From: Cardiocondyla obscurior
Taxonomy: Eukaryota > Arthropoda > Insecta > Hymenoptera > Formicidae
Assembly (NCBI RefSeq): GCF_019399895.1
Contig: NC_091882.1
Span: 4,402,001 to 4,466,000, forward strand
DNA length: 64,000 nt
Direction of reading: 5' to 3'
Below, one piece after another: positions 39,523 through 53,408 of this stretch; position 1 is the first letter of the stretch, and each line of letters begins with the position of its first letter. The notes beneath the pieces were generated by a model. That model worked only from the letters and a program-made list of their open reading frames with translations, searched no databases and was not told the DNA's origin. A program made the translations under genes and the position numbers.

Positions 39523-40966
39523 ATGTCGCGAAAACACGACTCTGCGAAACCTACTGCCACATGGCATGCGGACGTTTTTAATGACTCAAGCGATGAATGT
39601 GATGATGAACCGACAGAAGCAACGTACGAAAATATCGAGAGACCTGACAGACGAACGCGTCCCTCCGCACAAACAACTATTCACACAGCTAACGGAAAAA
39701 ATTTCATGCTGACAATTACTGACCAAGGACACGATACTGAAAATCCTGTACCTTCGGGTAGTGCAAATCCTCCGCAGGAGAATAGAGAGGAAGAACAGCA
39801 GTCCGAACACGCTCATTCCTCGCCTATCGCGAAACCGAAACCTGAGACCTCGCAAAACGATACTACTCTTATGCTATTAGAAGCCATGCAAGAATTGAAT
39901 AAAAGAATGGATCGCATAGAATCCGATTGTAACACGTCAAGAGACCGACTACAACTTACGCGAATAACCGATCAGATACCGCAAGAGGACAACGAGGAGG
40001 ACGCCAGATTTACTCTCAATCATTTGGAAGAATATATATCTTTAAAAGAGGCGGTAAAAATAGTTCCGACCTTTTACGGAGATGCTAGAGACGTCCGCGA
40101 TTTTACAAAATCATGCGAGTTCGCCGCACGAAGAGTCAAACCAGCTTTTGAAAAATTATTGTTGGCCGAAATTTTATATACGAAACTAAGGGGACGCGCC
40201 CTATCGCGTTTTGAAACCAAGAGAATAACGAATTTCAGGCAGTTCATAAAAGAAATTGAAGAAGCATACATGTAAAAGCAAGGTATTATACATTTACAAG
40301 TAGATTTCCTCAAATTAAAGCAACGAGCGGGCGAAAGCATTTAAGCTTTCGGAGCAAAAGCAGATCGTCTAACTACGGATTTATACGACGCGTTAAGCGA
40401 TGATTCCGCATATTCGCACGAGCAAAAGTTAGGAATCTGGAACTCTTTGCAAAAGCAGTTGCTGCTCACATATCAGAACGGGCTACATCCTTATCTTCAA
40501 ACAATTATACGCTCCCGAAATTATACGATTCTCTCTGAAGCAGTCGCAGGAGCTACCATTAAAGAGAGGCAACGCGGCACCCCCGCACGGGTTTATACAG
40601 AACACGAAAAATCGTACCCGTCATATAATTCGCGCAATAATACAAATTGTCAAAAATGCGGAAAAATAGGACACACGGAACTCGAATGTAAAAATAGCCG
40701 TTACGCAAACCGATTCTCCTTACCGCGAGCCGATGCAAACGAAAAAGTAAATGCGACCGCAAAATATTGCCCGCACTGCAAGATTAACGGGCACATACGT
40801 GAGGATTGCTGGCAGCACCACGGACGACCAACGGCCTCACGAAACCCGACTCGCGCCACGCGCAAAGCATCAAATAGCCGAAGGAAACGTGAAATTAACA
40901 ACACGACCCAAGCATATACAAAAGATGCCGATAGCAGCGATGCAGATAATTACTCATCAAAATGGG
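39523..40966 (+). pseudogene. Gypsy (errantivirus-like) gag with two zinc knuckles, truncated
   Basis: The first ATG of the frame is at 39523 (MSRKHDSAKPTATW). Motifs: a long acidic N-domain, then the capsid (LKEAVKIVPTFYGDARDVRDF, LRGRALSRFETKRITNFRQF). After a stop near 40273 and a shift the nucleocapsid follows at 40447-40966 with two CCHC knuckles (CQKCGKIGHTELEC and CPHCKINGHIREDC). The gene is cut at 40967 by an LTR, and no pol follows. Confidence 0.82.
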
Positions 40967-41369
40967 TGTTGCACCGCAGGGGTGCTGTGGGGTCCGTTCT
41001 CCGGAAATTGTAGACGAGTTACCGAAGAATAAAATCGTATCTCGTAAAGTTGCTGTATTTCTTTATTTTTCCTTGTTTAGTTTTACAGCCTTCGACGCCA
41101 CGCGTATATTCTAACTCGATTCTTAATTGCGACTGCCCGTCCGGGCCGCGGCTGCCTCTATATATCTCCTGCTGTTGCTATGTCAAAATTCATAGCAATC
41201 AGCAGAATCGCGGGTGGCAACCGCGACTGTCCTCGAACGTCGCGTCCCGGCTGGAAATGCCGGGTTACCTTGATCGGCGGTATTCTGTCGATCAAGCTAA
41301 ACGGTCGCGCGCGTGCGACATTCTAGCGTTATTCCCGAGCTTCTGTTGCCAAGGGCTCGGGATATAACA
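40967..41369 (-). repeat. LTR of the same family as the solo LTR at 30302, with adjoining polypurine tract
   Basis: The ends are TGTTGCACC and GATATAACA. On the minus strand the LTR is immediately preceded by ctagggggggagga-like purines (41370-41383), as at a 3' LTR. Strong matches to 30302-30723 include the ctatatatctcct TATA region and gatcggcggtattctg. No target duplication was seen, so it may be the 3' LTR of a truncated element. Confidence 0.75.
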
Positions 41370-41383
41370 TTCCTCCCCCCTAG

Positions 41384-42464
41384 GGAAAAGAAAAAGGGTT
41401 GAGGGTTTTAATTTACTCAAGCCTTTTGCTTTTACAAAACCCCTCTCGCGCTACCCTCGCGAAGAGACAACGTCCCCCAGTAGATAGGGACAGAACATGT
41501 CCTATTTGTTTAACGTGTAGTACCTGCTCCGAGAGCCTGACCCACACGGCCCCCTTGGGCAAAGAGAACTGGGATACGCCCGAGTTAGCGCGTGCTCGCC
41601 CTGAGGTCTGCACTACCAGTGTTTCCTCCGGATCATAGGCTCGTTCGGCCCTCACTGGTGGAGAGAAGCGACTATCCAACGCTCTTCCGGCTAAGGAGGC
41701 CGGCGCCCGAGCCGTTAACCGCCGCTCACACGTCGGGGCTAAGATAAAAGCCCCTAGCCAGCATGCGGCTCTCAACCACTGCCCCCGCGATTGCACCACC
41801 TTCCGTGGGCCGACCCTACCGGGACGGAACTGAGTTCCATGGGCTCCCGGTCCCGCGGTACCGGCTTAGATCACCGGTGGGATCTTTCGTGACTTACGCC
41901 ACTACCAGTACGGAGCCCCATGTGTCCAGGCACTGGTGAGCCTACCCCCCATCCCCAGGTTTATCGCTCATTCGTTCTAATCCTTCTTCTCTCGAACACT
42001 CTTTTCGCATACTCACTGATTCGTTCGTACCATTCTCTCCTGTCCAGAACGTGGCTCACATCCACGCGTCCATCATCATTCATTTCTATTCCCCATTCTC
42101 GCAGATCTCTTTCTCTCAGGTCTTCATATAACATGCACTCTATCATTACATGTTCCCAGTTCTCTTTCGCAGCTCCACAATCACACATCTCATTTTCTGC
42201 CAATTCTCGTGCACTTAGGAAAGCATTCATGCTGCCATGCCCTGTGAGTAGGAAGCCCAAACTCAGGCATGGCTCAAAGTATGCGGTCTTTTCCGCATAT
42301 CGCACATCCTTTATAAACTCATATGTGATCCTCTTTTTCACACATGTATTCCACCTGTTTTGCCAGGCTTCATACATCCTTTCTCTCGCTATTACTATGC
42401 ACTCTTTTATATCTTTTCCTCTCACTTCGTCATCATTCATAGGATCATCCTCATCCATTCTCAA
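41384..42464 (-). pseudogene. 3' end of an R1-like LINE (C-terminal ORF2 plus 3' UTR)
   Basis: The 167-aa frame at 41961-42464 has the C-terminal signature of R1-clade ORF2: WQNRWNTCVKKRITYEFI, TGHGSMNAFL and the zinc knuckle CDCGAAKENWEHVMIEC. The remaining 570 bases to 41384 are a GC-rich 3' UTR. RT and endonuclease are missing, so it is 5'-truncated. It abuts the polypurine tract and LTR to its left. Confidence 0.75.
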
Positions 42465-43237
42465 GCCATGCTTGATTCTGTACCTGACTGAGAGAAATAA
42501 AAAAAAAATATAAGTTAGATTGATACGATAAAATTTATTTATGCAAAACTTGTACAGGTCGTGGATAAGACATTATTTCATACACATTTTCTCATTACGA
42601 TTAATTGAAGAGTTAAACTGGCGCGATACCTAGAAAGTCGTCGGGTAAAATTCTTAATTAGATTAATTACCTCCCACCCCTCGAAAGTTAGAATGATTAA
42701 TGACGCTTTCTTTAGTTTCGAATTATATGGAGTTATCTTGCTCGGTGACTAACGCGAGAGTTATCGGGGATAACGATTGGTATTCCTAGACAGAATCGCG
42801 GAGTTAAATTTGAAGTTTCGACGCTCGGCATGATGCGATTAACAATATGCGGATTACTAGGGATTGCATTGTCGTTCGTATAATTCTCGTCGTTAGCTCG
42901 GGCACACATTCTATCCGCCGCAACGAATGTGCTTTTTGCTCGGTGATACGGCAGCCGTTTAATTACACCGCCACCCCTTTCCCGTGTAACGAGGGATCAA
43001 TCATTTTAATTTCCGCCCGCGCGTCACGAATATTTGTCCCGCGGGATTAACTCGGCGACGGTACTGTCTCAACCGTAACTTCGTTTACTTTTAAGAAACC
43101 GACTACACGTGCGATCAGTATCAGCCGTACATGCACTTAAGTTTTACGTTAGCAGCGCCGTGCAACTTAATCGTATGCTTCTCATGCGGAATATGCGCGG
43201 GGCAATTTACTTTTTCTCACTCGTCGCTTCAACTTAC
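42465..43237. other. Intron of trpgamma, nothing recognised
   Basis: No gene or repeat recognised in about 770 bases of single-copy-looking sequence to the left of the last visible exon. This begins with the donor gtaagttgaag at 43237. Confidence 0.5.
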
Positions 43238-43463
43238 CGGTACCGCTGCTCGCCGCGGTGGAGGTATTCATGCCGGAGTTCTTCAGTATCTCGATAAGCT
43301 CGCAGCGAAATGCACTGATGTCCTGCTTGATTTCGTTCACGTCGTCTTCCGTGACACCCTCGCCTTCGGCCTTACGTTGCTCAACGGTAACGTATCGTCT
43401 TACCAAATTTCTCATGATACTTTGATACCTGAAGTCCTGCTCGGAAGCCTGCTTCACTTTTCG
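43238..43463 (-). other. Trpgamma: trpgamma exon: conserved C-terminal cytoplasmic segment
   Basis: 226 bases after acceptor ttcttgttacag; starts RKVKQASEQDFRYQ, contains VEQRKAEGEGVTEDDVNEI, ends at gtaagttgaag in phase 1. It continues directly from HMRTIR of the preceding exon. Confidence 0.88.
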
Positions 43464-46400
43464 CTGTAACAAGAATCAGAGATCGAGACCCTTTAAAAGT
43501 TTACGTTGGAAAGTGCAGGCCAAAACGCGCTTTATATATCACGCTCCAGATTCGTCGGGCACATTGCGTCGCGTATTCGCGTACCAGATTCTTCAAGTGG
43601 TAACAAATATCGAAACGCCGGAATTTATGCCCAATGTCAAGCATTATCGTATTCATAAATTTATAAATGAGCATGATCGAGAATAATTGCCGAGAAATAT
43701 TTTTGCATTCAAAAGCGAAGACCAGAAGAAGCCCCAGAGAAATTTGCAGGAAGCATCCATCACGATAGAATAAATATTTCAATATCCTCCGGCATTCTCG
43801 AATCCCCTGTGACATGTTAGCATTGACATTTTATTCTACAGTTCTCGCTTCGCGTTTGCGCGGCCAATAAAAATTTGAGAGGTACGAAAATTGAAGAGCG
43901 TACACAGAAAAAAAAATTTCTATGATCAAGTAATATTCACTTCTGTAAAGTAAATAAATTACTTCAATAGTCCTTAGTAAATTTTTTCTTATTATTAATA
44001 TAATATTTTACTAAAAGCAAAGAAATATAATAAGTAAATAAGAATAAAATTATTTTTAGTAAGCGTAAATTACTTTGTAATAAAAAAATAAAATCTTAAA
44101 GTAAATTACTGTTAACAAAATTTGAAAAAATATTTACAGGTTTTTAGTAATCGCTTATTTTCTTGAAGTAATTTTATTCTAGTTATAGGTAAAATTTACT
44201 TACAATAAGAAAATATTTTACTGATGTTAAACATTTTTTTCTTGTATTAAGTTATTTGTATGTTATTGTAAAAGAATATTTTTTTACAATAACATACGAA
44301 TAACTTAATACAAGATAAAAATGTTTAACATCAGTAAAATATTTTCTTATTGTAAGTAAATATTACCTATAACTAGAATAAAATTACTTCAAGAAAATAA
44401 GCGATTACTAAAAACCTGTAAATATTTTTTCAAATTTTGTTAACAGTAATTTACTTATATAAGGTGTTTATTTTCTCCTCAGAGGTACACCGGGACTTTC
44501 GCTTCCCCAATTTTCTGCTTACAGTTTCATAAAATACATCTTCAAACTTCATTCTTATCTCTAAACTATTTCTACTTTTATAATCTTCTTTCTTCTTACA
44601 GCCGTTTCCTGAAAGTAAAAACTTATATCTACGCCTTTTTCCTATTCTATTATCTACGCGTCGAGAGAGAGAGAGATCACACCTCCATTCATTCTTTACA
44701 TTGTTTTGCCTTAATTCTACCTTAAATTCTATCTTTGGACCCCCGCTTCCGACGCTTTTTCTTTCATACTTTCAATCACTCCTATTTTTTTCCCTTGTTC
44801 TTTCCAAATTTTCCAACCAATCAATCCCCCTTCCTTCCCCTCCCAGAATTTCCTCCACCATTTCCTCCCAACTATTCTCGTTTCCCCAATCTATACATTC
44901 CTCCCATATATGTTCCCACGTTTCTTCCTTCTCCAAACATATTCTACATTTTCTTTTCTCCTCTTCCTCCCAATATTGATTTCCTCTCATTTCCTCCCCT
45001 AATCTAAATTTTGCCATTCTTTGCCATTTTTCTTCTTTCAACCCCAATTTCAAATATCCTGGTATCCCTTCCTCTTTCACTTTTTTATAATACTTATTAA
45101 ATCTTGACTCTCTTATTTTTTTCCATCTTTCCTCTCTTTGCCATTCTTTATCCTTTTCCACCAAATATTCCCCCCTTATTTCCCCTCTTTCTCTTAGATC
45201 TTCCACCTCTTTTCCCGACCACCCAAATTTTTCAAAAAATTCCTGTCTTTCTTTTTTCCATTTTCCTTTGCTTCTTCCCTCCCTTGCTCTTCCCTTCATT
45301 TCTTCTCAGCACCATTTTGCTAGAACCCCTCCTTTCCCTTCTTCTAACCGTTTTTCATATTTCCATGCTCTCATCCTTGCTCTACCTTTCAATTTATCCC
45401 TCTGTAGTTCTTCTCTCACCATATATCCTGGTACATATCTTCTTACTCCCAGCACCCATCTCAAGTATTTTTCCTGTAATATCTCCACCTCTTCTCTTTC
45501 CTTTCATCCCCATATTTCCACGCCGTAATTAATAACCGACCATACCAGTTTATCAAATAGCCATATTCTTTTACTCCAGTCTTTTCCGAATTTTCTTTTA
45601 CCTATACTCCACACCTGCCCCATTATTCTTGCCGCTCTTTTTACTCTGTCCTTTACATGCTCTTTCTGCTCTCCATTTCTCATAATTATGTATCCCAAAT
45701 ACTTGAAACTTTTTACTTCCTCTATTTCTTCCCCTTTCCATACCCATTTAGTTTTTTTCCATCTTCCTCCCCACTTTCTACACCTCATTATCTTTGTTTT
45801 CTTTACATTCACTTCCAATCCCTTTTCCGTTACATATTCTTCCATGCTTTTAATCATTCCTTTCATGCCTGCCTCATTTTCTGCCAGTAGCGCAATGTCA
45901 TCCGCGTACGCCAGCGAGTAAACTTTCCTGTCTTTTATTCTTATACCCCCCCATCCTCCTTTTTCTACTTCTTCATCTATGTCTGCCAACAGGAGCGTGA
46001 ACAGGCTAGGACTAAGCGGACAACCCTGTCTTACTCCTTTTGTCGTCCAGAAACTTTTCCCTTCTTTATCCTTCACCTTTACTTTATTCACCGTTTCCTC
46101 TAATATTTCTTTACACCTTCTTATCAATCCCTCCCTTACCCCTCTTTTCTTCATTGTTTCCACCAATTTTCTTCTGTCTACAGAGTCAAACGCCGCTCTC
46201 ATATCTATAAACACAATTACCATTTTTCCTTCCTTTTCTTCTATCTTCTTATTTAGCAAATAATTTAACACATATATTTGATCCACTGTCCCCATGTCTC
46301 TTCTAAAACCGGCTTGACTCTGCGGTAATATTCCTTTTTCTTCAATTTCCTTTCTTAATCTTTCTGCTAACACAGATGCATACACTTTGTACGCAGTCTG

Positions 46401-49400
46401 TGTCAGCGTTATCCCTCTATACTCTTCTACTTTTTTACCTTTTCCTCTTTTTAACACCGGAACTATCACACCTTCTCTCCATTCCTCCGGCATCCCCTCC
46501 CCCCTCCATACCCTTTTGCACATTTCCCATAATTTCTCTTTTACTTCCCCCCCTCCCCATTTCCATATTTCATTTTCTAAACCATCACTTCCTGCTGCTT
46601 TTCCTTTTTTCAGCTTTCTTATTACATTTTCAAATTCTTCTCTATTTATATCTTCCTCATTGTCTTCTATTCTTTCTCCTCCTATTTCTTCTCTTACTCT
46701 CCATTCCACTCCTCCTAACATTTCCTTAAAATATCCATCTCATTCTTCAATTTTTATTTTTTCCTCCACTTCCTTCCTTTTCTTTCTTCCCTTGTTTACT
46801 ACTTTCCATACTTCTCCCTCTGTTCTAATCTTTTCTATTTCTTTCTCCCATCTCACCTTTTCTTGCAATTTTTTCTCCTCACATATCTTTTTATATTCTC
46901 TTCTTTTCTTTTTGTAATTCTCCTCACTCCCTTCCCCCTTCCTCCATTTTAACATTTCTTCTTTTACTTCACCTTTTTTCCTTTTACAATCCTCATTCCA
47001 CCATCTTTCTTTTGGTTTTTCCCCCTCCTCTTTTTTCATTTCCTTTTTAACTACTTTCTTTGTTTTCTCCAGTTCCTTACTAAAACTTCTCCAATTTTCC
47101 TCCGTATTGTTTTCTTTCTCTCTTTTTTCTTTATATTTTTCCCTGAACATTTTCCTCTCCTTCTCACTCCAAGCCAGTCTCGTGCTCTTTTTTATACCAT
47201 ATTTACATCTTCTCCTCTTTTCTCTTTCCCTTTTTATCGTCACTATTAAAGGTAAGTGGTCTGAGTCCACTTTTTCCCCCACCTTTATTTCTACTATTTC
47301 TCCTTTTGATTCCACATTACTGATCACATAATCTATCACTGTTTTTCCTCTTCCCCCTACATATGTCCATTCACCCTCTTCATCTCCTCTTGTACAACCG
47401 TTAACTATTCCCCATCCTGCTTCTTCCAAAGCTTTACAAAATTTTTTTCCTTTTCCTGTAATTTTTTTATCCTTTGTTTTCCTTTTTCTCTCTTCCTTGT
47501 CTTCTTCTTCTTTTTCCTCATCCCATAGCCCGCCCTCTTCTCCCGTCCTCACATTAAAGTTTCCTCCTATCAGATATCTCGCTCCTTCCTCTTTTTCATC
47601 CATCCAATTTCTCATGTTCTCTGTTATGTCTTCTAAATCCTCATTTACATATACCCCTGCTATTTTCCACCATACCTTTCCACTTTTTATCTTTATTCCT
47701 ATCATTCCTTTCCTATCTTTAAATTCTAATTCTTCCTCTCCTTCCAATTCCTCCCTCCATCCCATCACCATTCCCCATTGCCCTCCCCTTTTATTTTTCT
47801 TTTCTGCCCCCTTATTTATCCATTTATAGCACTTTGGCAGTTTACTTCTTAACCCCTTCCATTTTTTTTCTTCCAACCAAGTTTCACACATATATATCAC
47901 CTCCCATTTCTCCATGTTCTTCCAAAAATCTTCATCCTTGTTTTCTATTCCTGCCACATTCCAAAAAACTATTCTCACGTTTCTGTCTTTTATCTCCGCC
48001 TTTTCCTTTCCTCTCTCCTTTTTCTCCTTTTCTTTTTCTTTTTGTCTTTTATCTTTCCTTTTTCATTTTTTTCTTCATCCTTTTCTTTTTCTCCTTCCTC
48101 CTCTTTTCTCTCCACTTTTTCCAGCTCATTTCGTTCTCTTCTTCCGCCTCTTTTCAAAAACTTGCATTTAGTCTATCTGCTATCACCTTCTTCCTTTTAT
48201 TTCCTTCTTTTTCAAACTCTTTTGCACCATCCCATTTTCTCAATTCTTCCTTCAGATCATCCTATATCCACATTTCTTTATTTACCCATATCTTCTTGTA
48301 TCCTATTTTCACCTGTTTTCCTTCTCTTTTCAATCTATCCGCTTCTCTCTTTATGAGCCATTCCACTTTCCTTTCGTATTCTGTCAGATCGTCTCCTATC
48401 CATTCCGTCCTGTCCTTTAATTTTCCCTTGCATCTTAATATTTCCAATTTTTCTTTAAAATTTTCCATCTTTACCCACACCATACCATAACCTCCTTTAT
48501 TTACTCCTCCTATCTTATTTACATCCTCTATCTTTGCTTTCATTCCTGTTGCTTCTATTATTTCTCCCACTTGTTCTTTCAGCGTCTTTTTTTCCTCACT
48601 CTTTATCTTTATACCTCTTATTATTAAATTGTTTTTTCTCCATTCTTTCTTTTCTCTTTCTTTTGCCATTTCCAACATTCTCGTTCTTTCTTCTAAACTC
48701 AAAACCTTTCCCTGTATCTCTTCTGGTATTTCCAGTTTACCTCCCTCATATTTTTTTTCCCTTTTTTTTTTTCCATCCCGTCTATTCTTTTCTCTAAATC
48801 TATCTTCTCTTTTTTCCATATTTTCTTCAAATCTTCTATTTCTTTTCTTATTTGTACCTTTATTTCCCTTACTTCCTCCATTTGCGCTTGAATCCTTGCG
48901 AATCCACTTCTCATTTTCTTTATCACCTCTTCAAAACCTTCCTTACTTATTCCCCCTTCACCTTTCTCTCCTGTTGCTTTCACCGGTGATCTGTACACTT
49001 TTACACTTTTCCTAAATCCTTCCAAACCCTCTATTTCGCCTTTTTCTTCCTGCCTTTCCTTCCATTTCTCCTCTTGCTTCCACGCTTTTAAAATTGGCAA
49101 GCTGTTGGCCCTTTCCCTTCTTAGCAGCTCTACCTTTGCAGGTCTTCCCATTTTCTTTTTTATTTTCTTTTCTCCTTTTTCCTCTTTTCTTTCCTCATTT
49201 CCACTCTCCACAATTTCTTTTTCCTGTTCACTCATTTTCCAATCTTCCTTATCTCTTTTCCCTTTGTCTTTGATACCTCTAACTCTCTCCTTTACCCCCT
49301 TGCCTTCCTCCTTTCCTTTGTCTCACCCACGGTTTTTTCCCGTCACCGCCAACCTAACCTCAAAGTGAACTCCTCTTTATACCTTCCCCGATTTTTCCCT

Positions 49401-52400
49401 TTATTCTTACCTTTACTCTTTACCCTCACTTGCCCTCCTTAAAAACCCTTCCCTCTTTTCCTCAAACCAACCCTTTACCTTTGAAAAACTATTTTACTCC
49501 CACAAAACCTTTTTCTACATGCACTCGCTCAGACACACAACCGTTCGCTCTGCAATCGGAAACGAAAGTCCAACAGTAATTTACTTTAAGATTTTATTTT
49601 TTTATATTAAGTTAGCAGTGATAGACTTTGAAATGTTACTTTTTTATATTAAGATAACAGTAACTCTCTTTAAGACTTAATTTTTTTATAGTAAATAAAT
49701 AGTAGTTAACTTTAAGATTTTATTTTTTTATATTAAGATAACAGTAATTCACTTTAAGGTTTAATTGTTTTATATTAAATTAATAGTAATTACCTTTGAG
49801 ATTTTACTTTTTTATATTAAGATAACAGCAATTAACTTTGAGACTTTATTTTTTTATTACAAAGTAATTTACGGTTACTTTAAATAATTTTACTACTTTT
49901 GTTAAATATAACATTATTTGGATTGCAGTAAAATATTTTTTTAATAAGAAAAAATTTACTAACAAGTATGTAGGATTTACTAAGGAGTTCATTTACTTGC
50001 CGGAAGTAATTAAAATTATTTTTAATATATTATAATTTTAATTTATTTAATCACTTTAAGCAATTATACAAAACATTGTTATTATTAATAATAAAATATA
50101 CTTATATATTTTACATATACATATAAACTTTATATAAACTTATAATACTAATCAATAATTTTAATTAGAACTATTTTATATTAATAACTATAATTTAATA
50201 ATTATACAAAACGTAATACCTTTTATCCGATATAATTTTCACAACACAAGTTTCAAAATGTGTAATATCTTTTTGACATATAAAAGATAAACTTAAAGTT
50301 TCTACAACTTCTATGGCACTTAAGTGTTCAGAAAAAATAATATTCTTTAATCCAATATATAAAAAAAATACTGCGTTTGTCTCTGCATTAATTAAAATAT
50401 ACTTAATTTTTCCATATAAAATAGAAGAAATATTAACGGTGCTGCTTATCACTAAAAAATCCCCAATGTTATAATATGTTCCATTGACTTCCACTGACTT
50501 TACACAATCGAAATTAGAAATATCATAAGGTACATCTTTCTTTAATTGTTCGTAATTTGATAAAAAAGGAACTTTACAAATTATATTTAAAAAAAAAACT
50601 CGATTTTCAAATCCTTTTTTACATACGAATCTATAGCAAAGACGTAACTGTTCTCTAAAAGCTAACGTAAATGAACTATTCTGACGAGAACTCGTAATTT
50701 TTGCATTAAATTTAGCAATTTTATGTTTTGCTTCAAAGCGGATACACGATAAATTTCGTAAAGGTCCATATTTTTTTATTATACGAGGATAGTGTAACAA
50801 ATTATGATGTTTTACTTTAAGCGTTGTATGAAACAATTTTAAATAATTTTGAAGATATTCTGTAATTAAATTTTTTAAAGTATCTACTCTTTCCAAAGTC
50901 ATAAACCGAAACATGATAATGCAAATAATTTTACGTACTGTTAAAAATAATTTCCATATTTTATTATTGTTCGGAATAAGATCTCCAATAAAAAAAGGAA
51001 AGTTATAAACCAAATATTTCATTTCAGATGCACTTAAAATGATTAATTCGTTCTTTATGGATTCTGGCTGTATGCGGAAATTAATGGTTTTGCTGGATAT
51101 GCAGTCAAAATTTCTAATACGTTCATTTAATATACTTAAAGAGAACAGTTTTTCTTCATAAATAAAGTTTTTTAATATCTTAGCTATATTGTAACGACAA
51201 ATACCTTCATATAAATCGTGCATAGGATCAACTGAACAATTATTAATTACGTGAAAGTTGGGAATGACATTAAAAATACAATTCTCTTGAACACCAAAAT
51301 TTCGTTCAGTTACATGAATATTATAATTGTCTATTGTTCTGAGTAGTTCTATGTTTTCATTTACTTGAGTTTTAGATTCTGTTTTTGAAATAGTACACAT
51401 TCTACAACAATGAGAACTGTTAAAGCTTTTTGAAAACCCTAAAATAGTATTTAATCCAAGATTGTCACCAGCTATGTAACACAAAGAAAAAAATATTAAT
51501 TTTTTTTCTTTGTTTACTTCAACAACAATTCCATTATTACAGAGAAATAATATTTCATCAATAATAAGAGAAAATATTTTTTTGTTGCCTAGTTTTTTGT
51601 GATCTTCATATTTGTGAAATTGAAATAAAAAAATATTTTCTAATAGACTGGCATATTCTTCAGGTATGCAAGCTAAAGAACAATAGACTGCTCCTAATTT
51701 GTTAAAATTCTTATGTGTACCAAGTGGATTATTAATTTCCACGTCGTCAAAAAATAATACTAACGGAAGAATAATTTTATCGTTATATATATTTATGCTT
51801 GCATCCCAGATTTTACCAGTATAAATTGATATTAAATCAAAATTATTGATCATGTTTTGTACATTTAAAGTAATTGAATCATAGACTTTAGGAAGTTCTA
51901 GAAACTGTTTAAATACTTGTTTCATAGGTATAACAGACAATTTTCCGCGATAAATTTTTAACTTTTTTACATTTTTAATGTTTTCCAACTTAATATATGT
52001 ATCCACAGTTGTTTGAAGTGGCATTATTAAATAATTATTCTTTTGAAAATATTCTAGTGTCATATATTCAGATTTAAAATTATCAAACACGTGCTCAACT
52101 ATTTGAAACATGTTAGTAATTTCTGAGTTGGTACATTTTTTACGTAATGCTTCAAAACAAATAGTATTATAAAAACTTTTTATGTTATTAATGAATTTAA
52201 TAATTAATTTTCGACTCATATTACTAGTAGCATATAATTTAGCAATAAGTAAAACAGCACCATGTTCAACTAAACTTTTAAATTTCTCTAGTGTAAATTT
52301 ATCCTCAGGAATTGGTTGTAGGTACGAAGCACACATAGATAACATATTGTGGACATTTAAAGATTTATCCACAATATTTTCCAATACGTCGATTTGTTTT

Positions 52401-53374
52401 GTAGCATTACATGTAGAATTTTTTAACGGAAAACTTAAATCTAAATTTAAATGTTTTAACTTTATATGTCTTATTAACGCATGAACATTATGAAAACTTT
52501 TTTTGCAATTTTTGAAATTGCAAGTTACTTCACTATTTAAAAGAATTTTATGTTTAATTTTTAAATGATACATTAATTTTTGTATCGTATAATAGGAAGT
52601 AGAACAAAAAAAACAGGAAAACATTTTTAATATTTTAAAGAAAACGTTAATATTTAAAATGTAACTTTAAACAACTTTATCCTATATAATATATTTTTAC
52701 TTAAAGATATAAATTTTGAATTTAAAGTGTCGCTTTTTCTTCTAATTTTTTAATTACATGTTCAATATTCGGAAACACAGTGTCCCATTTCGTAGTAAAA
52801 TTATAGATACCTCGTTGAATAATAATCCATAAATGTTCACTAAAAATCGGGTAGTTCATATGAAAAACTTGGAAAACCTTGAAGCAAAGGTCAACAGCTT
52901 CTAATGTAAAGTTGACAGAATACAACACATCATCAATAGATATGAAATGGTTGCGAATGTCATCCAACGTTGTTCCAACAATTAATATATATGGCTGCAC
53001 CGTAATATTAAGCTCTTCTGCTTTTTTTTTCAATGATTCCTGATTTATTGTTACATCTCCACAAGTCTAAAAAAAAACATATTAAAATTAAAAAAATATT
53101 TCAATTATTGTTAAAATCATTGTAAAAAATATTAAAATCATTATTAGTTAAAATTTACTCTAAAAATTATTAATAATTATTGTTAGTATACTAACATGTA
53201 TGCGTTTAATAATACTTTCTTTCGCATCAGCAATAGATGGTTTATAAAATTGTTTATTATGTCTTATTATTTTTTTGGATGGAAATAAATGAGCAAGTAA
53301 CATCAAACTTGCTGCAACTTTAGTATCTAAAATTTTAAGATTTTAACTATAAAATATAAAATACAATAAATAAA

Positions 53375-53408
<34 letters not shown>

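Larger units (their letters stand above)
44457..49571 (-). mobile_element. LINE, apparently full-length, with 15-bp target duplication
   Basis: The 15-mer aacagtaatttactt stands at 44442-44456 and again at 49572-49586. Between them, on the minus strand, come a 5' UTR, ORF1, ORF2 and a 3' end (cccggtgtacctctgaggagaaaataaacacctt). The coding strand is extremely purine-rich. Frame breaks in ORF1 and ORF2 make it inactive, but its structure is complete. Confidence 0.88.
43903..50010. mobile_element. AT-rich foldback element A, split by a LINE
   Basis: Starting tacacagaaaaaaaaattt, the left arm (43903-44278) is mirrored from 44279 onward through aataacatacgaataacttaatacaag. The LINE at 44457-49571 interrupts the right arm, which resumes at 49572. 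The resumed part contains four to five expanded units of about 65-75 bases (ctttaagattttatttttttatattaagataacagtaatt). The far right terminus is missing. It is non-coding and shares its end sequence with the palindrome at 55662-56851. Confidence 0.8.

Noticed and set aside
43501..43815. 104-codon minus frame with hydrophobic stretches, receptor-like at first sight
   Set aside because: Lies in the trpgamma intron just upstream of an exon, lacks splice support and has no family motif.
44701..49368. Many long plus-strand frames rich in Ser, Phe, Pro and Leu
   Set aside because: They are shadows of the purine-rich minus-strand LINE; pyrimidine-rich strands have few stop codons.
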